A stretch of DNA of 14,148 nucleotides. It comes from Hyphomicrobiales bacterium (lineage in GTDB: Bacteria; Pseudomonadota; Alphaproteobacteria; Rhizobiales; Aestuariivirgaceae). Where the stretch lies: contig JAHFPK010000046.1 in assembly GCA_023266715.1 (NCBI GenBank), forward strand, positions 1-14,148, written 5' to 3'. The position numbers and the translations under genes are program-made. The notes under the pieces were generated by a model. The model saw only the letters and a program-made list of their open reading frames with translations. It was not told the origin of the DNA and made no database searches. Shown here piece after piece: positions 6,827 to 13,614 of this stretch (position 1 is the stretch's first letter; each line of letters begins with the position of its first letter).

Positions 6827-8626
6827 CTAGTGATTGTCACGCGGGATACCCTTGGTCTTGGCAATGCGCTGGAATTTCACCGCACCCTTCAAGACCATGC
6901 CCTGGGCCAACTGATCCGTATTGGCGCGGAAAATTTCCTGCCATGGCGTCTGGTTTTCAGGGATCTTGTAACCGCCCGCGGCGGCGAGATCAGCCCGGCG
7001 CTTGGCAATTTCCGCCTCCGGCAGCAAGACATTCAAGATCCCTTTGTTGAGGTCCACGCGCACCTTGTCGCCATTTTTCAAAATGGCGAGGCCGCCTCCT
7101 GCGGCGGCCTCTGGTGACGCATTGAGAATTGACGGCGAACCCGAGGTGCCGGACTGCCTGCCATCTCCCACGCAGGGAAGCGAACGAACGCCTTTTTCCA
7201 GAAGCTTTGTGGGTGCCCGCATGTTGACCACTTCGGCAGCGCCGGGATAACCCAAAGGCCCCGTGCCTCGCATGAAGAGAATGGTATTTTCATCAATGCC
7301 AAGCTTGGGATCATCAATTGTGGCGTGATAGTTTTCCGGTCCGTCAAACACGATGGCCTTGGCTTCAAAGGCATTGGGATCTTTTGGGTTCGACAAATAA
7401 CGCTGGCGGAACTCTTCCGAGATCACCGATGTTTTCATGATGGCACTGTCAAACAGGTTGCCGGAAAACATTTTGAACCCGGCGTTGGTTTTCAGCGGCT
7501 TGCCATATTCCTTGATCACCGCCCGGTCCCACGAAAACTTGCCCTTGCAGTTTTCACCAATCGTCTTGCCATTGGCGGTGATCGCATCTTCGTGGATATG
7601 GCCGGCCTTGATGAGTTCGGCCACCACGGCGGGAACACCTCCGGCGCGATGATAGTCCTCGCCCAGATATTCACCGGCAGGCTGCAGGTTTACGAGAAGC
7701 GGCAGGTCGAAGCCCACCTTTTCCCAATCGGCAACGTTCAATTCGACACCGATGTGGCGGGCGATGCCGTTCAGGTGATTTGGCGCATTGGTGGAGCCGC
7801 CAATTGCGGTGTTCACGGCAATGGCGTTCTCGAAGGCCTTGCGTGTCATGATCTTCGACGGCGTCAAATCCTCAAACACCATTTCCACGGCGCGGCGGCC
7901 GGTCTCATAGGCCATCTGACCGCGCTCGCGGTAGGGTGCCGGGATCGCCGCATTGCCGGGCAAGGTCATGCCCAGGGCCTCGGCCAGGGAATTCATAGTT
8001 GTGGCCGTGCCCATGGTGTTGCAGAAGCCTGTTGACGGCGCTGACGTTGCCACCAATTCTACAAAACCTTCGTAGTCCAATTCTCCCGTGGCCAATTTTT
8101 CACGCGCCAACCACACAATGGTGCCGGACCCCGTGCGCTGGCCCTGATACCATCCATTCAGCATAGGCCCCGAAGACAGGGCGATCGCCGGAATGTCAAC
8201 CGTGGCCGCTGCCATCAAACAGGCAGGCGTGGTCTTGTCGCAGCCAATGGTCAGCACCACGCCATCAATGGGATAGCCATACAGCACTTCAACGAGTGAG
8301 AGATAGGCGAGGTTCCGGTCCAGCGACGCCGTGGGCCGCTTCCCCGTTTCCTGGATAGGATGCACCGGAAATTCGAGCGGAACGCCGCCCGCCGCCGTAA
8401 TCCCATCGCGCACTCGCTTCACCAATTCAACATGCGCCCGGTTACACGGGCTGAGATCAGAGCCTGTCTGCGCAATGCCGATGATGGGTTTTCCGCCCTG
8501 CAGTTCGCCGCGCGTAAATCCGTAGTTGAGATAACGCTCCAGATAGAGCGCCGTCATATCGGCGTTATCCGGATTATCAAACCAGTTTTGTGAACGGAAT
8601 TTTAGTTTCTTTTTCCCAGCTGACAT
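6827..8626 (-). CDS. IlvD/Edd family sugar-acid dehydratase, XylD (D-xylonate dehydratase)-like
   Basis: 599-residue [2Fe-2S] dehydratase that removes water from an aldonic acid to give a 2-keto-3-deoxy acid. It looks closest to D-xylonate dehydratase XylD of Caulobacter (about 595 residues) and to L-arabinonate dehydratases, with the opening RSQNWFDNPDNADMTALYLERYLNYG. Cluster ligands are C61 (SDLSPCNR), C129 (GCDKTTPA) and C202 (GFCNTMGTATTMN). K131 is the likely carbamylated metal-binding lysine, and DGRQSGTSGSPSILNASPE carries the active-site serine region. I start it at ATG 8626 because AAGAGG sits 6 bases upstream. The frame is open to 8719, but the added 31 residues are not family-like. 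IlvD proper (branched-chain synthesis) is less likely, given the XylD-type N-terminus and the galM neighbour. The precise sugar acid is unknown. Confidence 0.88.
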   Translation of the reverse strand: MSAGKKKLKFRSQNWFDNPDNADMTALYLERYLNYGFTRGELQGGKPIIGIAQTGSDLSPCNRAHVELVKRVRDGITAAGGVPLEFPVHPIQETGKRPTASLDRNLAYLSLVEVLYGYPIDGVVLTIGCDKTTPACLMAAATVDIPAIALSSGPMLNGWYQGQRTGSGTIVWLAREKLATGELDYEGFVELVATSAPSTGFCNTMGTATTMNSLAEALGMTLPGNAAIPAPYRERGQMAYETGRRAVEMVFEDLTPSKIMTRKAFENAIAVNTAIGGSTNAPNHLNGIARHIGVELNVADWEKVGFDLPLLVNLQPAGEYLGEDYHRAGGVPAVVAELIKAGHIHEDAITANGKTIGENCKGKFSWDRAVIKEYGKPLKTNAGFKMFSGNLFDSAIMKTSVISEEFRQRYLSNPKDPNAFEAKAIVFDGPENYHATIDDPKLGIDENTILFMRGTGPLGYPGAAEVVNMRAPTKLLEKGVRSLPCVGDGRQSGTSGSPSILNASPEAAAGGGLAILKNGDKVRVDLNKGILNVLLPEAEIAKRRADLAAAGGYKIPENQTPWQEIFRANTDQLAQGMVLKGAVKFQRIAKTKGIPRDNH

Positions 8627-8700
8627 CAGACGCCTCTTATTATTTATCATACAATAGAACGGATAGTTTGCGGCGTCCATCGCAATGCACGGGTCTTCAA

Positions 8701-8722
8701 AATTTGACCATTTGAACAAATT
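8701..8722. promoter_or_regulatory. Imperfect inverted repeat, candidate operator between the divergent dehydratase and preT
   Basis: AATTTG at 8701-8706 is mirrored by CAAATT at 8717-8722, with further partial symmetry between (8 of 11 positions pair). It sits mid-way in the 148-bp divergent region 8627-8774, the longest gene-free stretch of the window. On the minus strand TATGAT (8651-8646) could be a -10 for the dehydratase; no clear -10/-35 pair is seen for preT. No regulator gene is adjacent, so which protein might bind is unknown. Confidence 0.3.
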
Positions 8723-8774
8723 CTGCCATCCTCGTCAAAACAATAAAAACACAGCTTCTTGAGGAGGAAGTGCA

Positions 8775-10109
8775 ATGGCAGCGAGAGCTGAAGGTATTGC
8801 CGGCAAACGCCTGGACAAGGAGCAATACGCCGAAAACTTTGCTGACCTGCATCCGCGCTTCACCGATCACGAAGCTCTCGTCGAAGCCGACCGCTGCTAT
8901 TTCTGTTACGATGCACCCTGTATGACGGCCTGCCCCACCTCGATCAATATTCCCATGTTCATTCGCCAGATTTCCACCGGCCACCCCAAGAACGCCGCGA
9001 AAACAATTTTTGACCAGAATATCCTGGGCGGCATGTGCGCCCGCGTTTGCCCCACCGAAACGCTGTGCGAGGAAGTCTGCGTGCGCGAAACCGCGGAAGG
9101 AAAGCCCATCAAGATAGGCCAGCTGCAACGCTACGCCACCGATGAATTGATGAAAGAAAAGAAGCACCCTTTCACGCGCGCCAAATCTACCGGCAAAAAA
9201 GTGGCCGTTGTCGGAGGCGGCCCCGCCGGGCTCGCCTGCGCCCACAGGCTTTCCATGCATGGCCATGACGTCACAATTTTCGAGGCGCGGAAAAAAGCCG
9301 GCGGCCTCAATGAATTTGGTATTGCCGCCTACAAGACCGTGGACGACTTCGCCGCAAAGGAAGTTGAATTTGTGCTCTCCATCGGCGGCATTTCTGTCAA
9401 AACCGGAAAGGCTTTTGGTAAAGGATTGAAGCTCAAGGATTTGCAACGCGACTTCAATGCGGTGTTTCTGGGAATGGGCCTGCAGGGAGTGAACGCGCTG
9501 GGCGCCATACACGAAGATGCCGATGGCATTGAAGATGCGGTCAACTACATCGCCGAACTGCGCCAGGCCAAGGACTTGAGCAAATTGCCTGTTGGCCGCC
9601 GCGTGCTGGTGGTTGGCGGCGGCATGACCGCCATTGATATTGCGATCCAGTCAAAACTCCTCGGCGCCGAAGATGTCACCATTCTTTATCGCCGCGGGCC
9701 CGAACACATGAAGGCCAGCGCCTATGAGCAGGAATTGGCGCAAACCAAAGGCGTGAAAATAAAACATTGGCTGCAACCCAGGAAAGTTCTGACCAAGGGC
9801 AAAAAAGCCATCGGTCTCAAATGCGATTACGTTAAAGAGGTTAAAGGCAAACTGGTGCCAACCGGTGAAAGTACCGACCTCGGCGCCGAGATGATTTTCA
9901 AGGCCATTGGCCAGACGGCCATTGATGTGACCGGAGGCGCGCTTGCCTTGAGTGGCGGACGTATTAAGATCGACGCGGAAAAACGCACCAGCGTGAAAGG
10001 CATTTGGGCTGGCGGCGATTGTGTGGCGGGCGGCCAGGATTTGACCGTTGCCGCCGTCGATGATGGCCGCCGAGCCGCCGAATCCATGCACGCCTACCTG
10101 ACGAGCTGA
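8775..10109 (+). CDS. preT: NAD(P)-dependent dihydropyrimidine dehydrogenase, subunit PreT
   Basis: 444-residue flavin/iron-sulfur electron-transfer subunit, related to the glutamate synthase small chain and the N-terminal half of mammalian DPD. It takes electrons from NAD(P)H via FAD and Fe-S clusters to PreA, which reduces uracil or thymine. An N-terminal double cluster region has C41, C44, C49, C53 and C88, C92, C98, C102. The FAD motif VVGGGPAGLACA is at about 145-156 and the NAD(P)H motif VVGGGMTAIDIA at 279-290. WAGGDCVAGGQDLTVAAVDDG near the end is the C-terminal FAD contact. The ATG follows a strong GAGGAGG. It is transcribed away from the dehydratase and is separated from preA by 11 bp. 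Glutamate synthase beta subunits look similar, but the preA partner settles the role. Confidence 0.93.
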   Translation: MAARAEGIAGKRLDKEQYAENFADLHPRFTDHEALVEADRCYFCYDAPCMTACPTSINIPMFIRQISTGHPKNAAKTIFDQNILGGMCARVCPTETLCEEVCVRETAEGKPIKIGQLQRYATDELMKEKKHPFTRAKSTGKKVAVVGGGPAGLACAHRLSMHGHDVTIFEARKKAGGLNEFGIAAYKTVDDFAAKEVEFVLSIGGISVKTGKAFGKGLKLKDLQRDFNAVFLGMGLQGVNALGAIHEDADGIEDAVNYIAELRQAKDLSKLPVGRRVLVVGGGMTAIDIAIQSKLLGAEDVTILYRRGPEHMKASAYEQELAQTKGVKIKHWLQPRKVLTKGKKAIGLKCDYVKEVKGKLVPTGESTDLGAEMIFKAIGQTAIDVTGGALALSGGRIKIDAEKRTSVKGIWAGGDCVAGGQDLTVAAVDDGRRAAESMHAYLTS

Positions 10110-10120
10110 GGAGAAACACC

Positions 10121-11431
10121 ATGGCTGACCTTCGCACCAATTTTGTTGGCGTCAAATCGCCCAATCCCTTCTGGCTTGCCTCGGCCCCGCCAACCGATAA
10201 GGAATACAATGTGGTGCGCGCCTTCCAGGCAGGTTGGGGCGGCGTGGTATGGAAAACCCTTGGCGAAGAAGGCCCGCCAATTGTGAATGTGAATGGCCCA
10301 CGCTACGGCGCCATCCATGGCGCCGATCGCAGGCTCCTCGGCCTCAACAATATCGAACTCATCACTGACCGCCCGCTGCAAATCAACCTGCAGGAAATCA
10401 AGAAAGTAAAACGCGAGTGGCCCGACCGCGCCATGGTGGTCTCCCTCATGGTACCCTGCGAGGAACTGCCTTGGAAGAAAATCCTTGCCGCCGTCGAGGA
10501 AACCGGAGCCGATGCGGTGGAGCTGAATTTTGGCTGCCCCCACGGCATGTCGGAGCGCGGCATGGGGTCCGCAGTGGGCCAAGTTCCCGAATACATCGAA
10601 ATGGTGGCGCGCTGGTGCAAGCAGCACACGCGCATGCCGGTAATAGTCAAGCTCACGCCAAACATCACCGATATCCGGCATCCGGCGCGAGCTGCCAAGC
10701 GCGGCGGTGCCGATGCCGTGTCGCTGATCAACACCATTAATTCGATCACCCACATCGACCTCGACAATTTCGCGCCGATGCCAACGATCGACGGCAAAGG
10801 CAGCCACGGCGGCTATTGCGGTCCCGCGGTAAAGCCGATTGCACTGAGCATGACGTCGGAGATCGCGCGCGACAAGGAAACCGCAGGCCTTCCCATTTCC
10901 GGCATCGGCGGCATTACAAACTGGCGTGATGCGGCGGAATTCATCGCCCTCTCCTGTGGTTCGGTGCAGGTCTGCACCGCCGCCATGACCTACGGCTTCA
11001 AGATCGTGGAGGAAATGACAACCGGCCTTTCGCGCTGGATGGATGAGAAGGGCTACGCCACACTTGGGGACTTCCGCGGACGCGCGGTAGGCAATGTCAC
11101 CGATTGGCAATACTTGAATCTCAACTATGTCACCAAGGCCAGGATCGACCAGGACCTCTGCATAAAATGTGGCCGCTGCTATGCCGTCTGCGAAGATACT
11201 TCGCACCAGGCCATCAGTCAGAGCAAGAATGGCAAGCGCCATTTCGAAGTGCTGGATAATGAATGCGTAGCCTGCAACCTATGCATTGAAGTTTGCCCCG
11301 TGCAGGATTGCATCACCATGGTCCAGCAGACCACCGGCACCGATGCCCGGACCGGCCGCAAAATTAGCCGTGATTACGCCAATTGGACCACCCATCCCAA
11401 TAATCCCATGGCGCTCAAGGCCGCTGAATAG
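10121..11431 (+). CDS. preA: NAD(P)-dependent dihydropyrimidine dehydrogenase, catalytic subunit PreA
   Basis: 436-residue FMN-dependent dehydrogenase that reduces uracil and thymine to the 5,6-dihydro forms, the first step of reductive pyrimidine breakdown; it partners PreT. The dihydroorotate-dehydrogenase-like barrel covers roughly residues 1-330. The active-site cysteine C139 lies in NFGCPHGMSERGMG, and KLTPNITDI, LINTINSIT and SGIGGITNWRDAAEF are further FMN/substrate segments. Two [4Fe-4S] sites follow: C347, C350, C353, C357 and C382, C385, C388, C392. The ribosome binding site GAGGAG overlaps the preT stop codon, so translation is likely coupled. The later pathway genes, dihydropyrimidinase and beta-ureidopropionase, are not in the window. 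Confidence in the family is high. Confidence 0.95.
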   Translation: MADLRTNFVGVKSPNPFWLASAPPTDKEYNVVRAFQAGWGGVVWKTLGEEGPPIVNVNGPRYGAIHGADRRLLGLNNIELITDRPLQINLQEIKKVKREWPDRAMVVSLMVPCEELPWKKILAAVEETGADAVELNFGCPHGMSERGMGSAVGQVPEYIEMVARWCKQHTRMPVIVKLTPNITDIRHPARAAKRGGADAVSLINTINSITHIDLDNFAPMPTIDGKGSHGGYCGPAVKPIALSMTSEIARDKETAGLPISGIGGITNWRDAAEFIALSCGSVQVCTAAMTYGFKIVEEMTTGLSRWMDEKGYATLGDFRGRAVGNVTDWQYLNLNYVTKARIDQDLCIKCGRCYAVCEDTSHQAISQSKNGKRHFEVLDNECVACNLCIEVCPVQDCITMVQQTTGTDARTGRKISRDYANWTTHPNNPMALKAAE

Positions 11432-11434
11432 TCC

Positions 11435-11448
11435 TTGATCTCAATCAA
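11435..11448 (+). promoter_or_regulatory. FNR/FixK/Anr-type binding box upstream of the universal stress gene
   Basis: TTGATCTCAATCAA matches the CRP/FNR-family anaerobox TTGAT-N4-ATCAA at every fixed position, and is extended by CC/GG to an 18-bp palindrome. Its centre (11441.5) would be at -41.5 if transcription starts near 11483. At that spacing the -10 is TACACT (11471-11476), four of six bases of TATAAT. This is class II activator geometry. It begins 3 bases after the preA stop. As an RNA it could also fold into a 7-bp hairpin, but no T-run follows, so a terminator is less likely. Confidence 0.7.
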
Positions 11449-11503
11449 GGACACCTTATGTTGAGCTAAGTACACTTCCTTCAAACCACAAGGGGGACTT
11501 GTC

Positions 11504-12346
11504 ATGGCTTACAAAACGATCCTCGTTTCTCTCAATGAGTTAAGCCGCCTGCCGCAGCTCCTGGGGGCAGCCGCAACATCTGCCCGAAGTTTTGGCGCCC
11601 ATATCACGGGGCTTTATGTCATCCCCGCGGTGCAACTTTATCCATCCATGGGTTTTGAAGCGGTGCCGCAGGTCTTTGACGGCAACCAGACCTACTTCAA
11701 GGAAAATCAGGAGAAGGTCCGTGCCACCTTTGAAGACACCATGAAAAAGGAAGGCTTGAAATTTGATCTTCATGTCGTGCAGGGGGCAACCCCCAGCATT
11801 GCTGACGAAGTGGTCACCAAAGGCCGCAGTGCCGATCTCCTCATTGTGTCCGCCACCAACCCCGACGAATCGACGGGTGTGGAAGCTGACTTCGTTGAAC
11901 AAACTGTAATGGCGGCGGGCCGCCCGATCATGGTTCTGCCGTTCAAGGGCGACGCCAAACTGAACCTCAATGACATCGTGCTGGGCTGGAATGGCGATCG
12001 CGAAGCGGCACGCGCCGCATTTGACGCCTTGCCGTTTCTCAAGGTCGCAAAAAAAGTGCGCATTGTGCGCACTGACCCCCAGAAGGACCCGTCGCTCAAA
12101 GGCTCAATTGCAGGGGCGGACCTTGCTGAAACTCTGGCCCGCCATGGCGTCAAGGCGGAAGCTACAAGCTTCCCAACCGCTGGTGAAGATGCAGGCCACG
12201 CCCTGCTCCGTTGTGCCGATGATAGTGGCTGCGACCTCATAGTCATGGGGGCCTATGGCCATTCGCGCCTGCGCGAGTATATTTTTGGCGGCGCCACTCA
12301 ATATGTCCTGAACCATCTCAACCGCCCGGTGCTGATGTCGCACTAG
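11504..12346 (+). CDS. Tandem-domain universal stress protein (UspA family)
   Basis: 280-residue cytoplasmic protein with two Usp domains (about 1-150 and 151-280). The first opens MAYKTILVSLNELSRLPQLL and ends VMAAGRPIMVLPF without a glycine-rich nucleotide motif. The second contains LNDIVLGWNGDREAARA and ends with GAYGHSRLREYIFGGATQYVLNHLNRPVLMSH. That segment fits the G-x2-G-x9-G pattern of ATP-binding Usp proteins, with Gly where Ser/Thr often follows. Such proteins accompany survival under starvation, oxidative stress or low oxygen; the biochemical role is usually unknown. AGGGGGA lies upstream of the ATG. The perfect FNR-type box in front suggests induction when oxygen falls. It appears to have its own promoter rather than depend on preTA. 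Confidence 0.9.
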   Translation: MAYKTILVSLNELSRLPQLLGAAATSARSFGAHITGLYVIPAVQLYPSMGFEAVPQVFDGNQTYFKENQEKVRATFEDTMKKEGLKFDLHVVQGATPSIADEVVTKGRSADLLIVSATNPDESTGVEADFVEQTVMAAGRPIMVLPFKGDAKLNLNDIVLGWNGDREAARAAFDALPFLKVAKKVRIVRTDPQKDPSLKGSIAGADLAETLARHGVKAEATSFPTAGEDAGHALLRCADDSGCDLIVMGAYGHSRLREYIFGGATQYVLNHLNRPVLMSH

Positions 12347-12349
12347 ATA

Positions 12350-12421
12350 GAGCATGTTGCGGCAAAGGCCTGCCCCGGACATGATCCGGGGTTGCTCGAC
12401 TTTGCCGATAACAACATGCTC
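12350..12421. repeat. Nested palindromic intergenic repeat (72 bp) between usp and leuB
   Basis: The outer arms GAGCATGTTG (12350-12359) and CAACATGCTC (12412-12421) are perfect complements. Inside them GGCAAAG (12361-12367) pairs with CTTTGCC (12400-12406). At the core CCCCGGA (12373-12379) pairs with TCCGGGG (12385-12391) around CATGA. The outer arms resemble short multi-copy palindromes seen across Rhizobiales genomes, and the CCCCGGA..TCCGGGG core is another common alphaproteobacterial motif, so this may be one element inside another. It starts 3 bases after the usp stop and may also limit read-through into leuB. Bases 12422-12504 after it show no clear promoter. Confidence 0.75.
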
Positions 12422-12504
12422 CAAACTAATAATCTATCGCTTGCGTTAAACATCTGGGACGGCTACCCATCCCCGCGAAATTAGTCTCGCAAAACGGATA
12501 TCCC

Positions 12505-13614
12505 ATGGCCTCCCACAATCTCTTCCTCCTCCCCGGCGATGGTATCGGCCCTGAAGTTATGGCCGAGGTTGAAGCCATCATTGCCTGGATGAGCGAAAAG
12601 GGCATCGCTAAATTCAAGACTGATCGCGGCCTTGTTGGTGGTTGCGCCTATGACGCCCACGGCAAGGCCATTTCCGAAGAGGATATGAAAAAAGCCCAGG
12701 CCGCTGACGCAGTTCTCTTTGGCGCCGTGGGTGGCCCCCGCTGGGACAAGGTTACCTATGTTCACCGCCCCGAAGCCGGCCTCCTTCGACTGCGCAAGGA
12801 ATTGGGCCTCTTCGCCAATCTGCGTCCCGCCATTTGCTACCCCGCTCTGGCGGACGCTTCCTCATTGAAACGCGAACTCGTTGACGGCCTTGATATCTTG
12901 ATTGTGCGCGAATTGACCGGCGGGGTTTATTTCGGTGAACCCAAGACCATCACTGATCTCGGCAATGGCCAGAAGCGTGCCATCGATACACAAATTTATG
13001 ACACCTATGAAATCGAGCGCATCTCCCGTGTGGCTTTCGAGCTGGCCCGCGCCCGCAAGAACCGCGTTGCCTCGGCAGAAAAACGCAATGTGATGAAGAC
13101 CGGCGTGTTGTGGAATGAGGTCGTCACCCGCATTCAGCAGGAAAGCTATTCCGATGTCGCCCTCGAACATGTGCTGGCTGACAATTGCGCCATGCAGCTC
13201 GTGCGCTGGCCCAAGCAGTATGATGTAATCGTCACCGACAATCTCTTCGGCGATATCTTGTCTGATGTAGCCGCCATGCTTACCGGCTCGCTCGGAATGT
13301 TGCCGTCAGCATCGCTTGGCGCGGAGGACCCCAAGACCAAACGCCGCAAGGCCCTCTATGAACCCGTCCACGGTTCTGCTCCTGACATCGCCGGAAAGGC
13401 GCTGGCCAATCCTATCGCCATGATCGCCTCATTTGGCATGTGCCTGCGCTATTCCTTTGGGCTTAGTGACTGGGCCGATAATGTTGACACCGCAATCGCC
13501 AATGTTCTCGCCAAGGGCCTACGGACGAAAGACATCGCCGCGAAGGACGAAAAAACCGTCACCACCAAAGAAATGGGCGCGGCAATTCTGGAAGAATTGA
13601 AGGCGCTTGCCTAG
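12505..13614 (+). CDS. leuB: 3-isopropylmalate dehydrogenase (LeuB)
   Basis: 369-residue NAD-dependent beta-decarboxylating dehydrogenase. It oxidises 3-isopropylmalate in leucine synthesis and acts as a homodimer with Mg or Mn. Motifs in order are LLPGDGIGPEVMAEV at 8-22, the substrate arginines in LLRLRKELGLFANLRPA (about 93-109), RELTGGVYFGEPK at 135-147, and the YDT of DTQIYDTYEIER. The metal-binding acidic cluster is TDNLFGDILSD at 244-254, and the NAD segment EPVHGSAPDIAGKALANPIA begins at 286. Length is typical for alphaproteobacterial LeuB. The ATG has only a weak GGA upstream. leuC and leuD, often nearby, are not in the window. The stop TAG shares a CTAG palindrome with the stop of argG on the other strand. 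Confidence 0.97.
   Translation: MASHNLFLLPGDGIGPEVMAEVEAIIAWMSEKGIAKFKTDRGLVGGCAYDAHGKAISEEDMKKAQAADAVLFGAVGGPRWDKVTYVHRPEAGLLRLRKELGLFANLRPAICYPALADASSLKRELVDGLDILIVRELTGGVYFGEPKTITDLGNGQKRAIDTQIYDTYEIERISRVAFELARARKNRVASAEKRNVMKTGVLWNEVVTRIQQESYSDVALEHVLADNCAMQLVRWPKQYDVIVTDNLFGDILSDVAAMLTGSLGMLPSASLGAEDPKTKRRKALYEPVHGSAPDIAGKALANPIAMIASFGMCLRYSFGLSDWADNVDTAIANVLAKGLRTKDIAAKDEKTVTTKEMGAAILEELKALA

Noticed and set aside
7325..8035. 236-codon open frame antisense to the dehydratase
   Set aside because: Shadow of a conserved gene, no motifs and no ribosome binding site of note.
8627..8719. 31-residue extension of the dehydratase
   Set aside because: It crosses the divergent promoter region, while the inner ATG has AAGAGG at good spacing and the family N-terminus.
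8697..9512. 271-codon open frame antisense to preT
   Set aside because: Shadow frame of a GC-rich gene; no family motifs, and preT on the other strand is unmistakable.
10094..11242. 382-codon open frame antisense to preA
   Set aside because: Histidine- and glycine-rich shadow translation with no recognisable domain; preA covers it fully.
11433..11450. Hairpin as a preA terminator
   Set aside because: The stem is only 7 bp and not followed by a T-run; the sequence is a perfect FNR-type box instead.
12422..12504. Promoter for leuB (TTGCGT then TACCCA)
   Set aside because: The -10 match is too poor to call.
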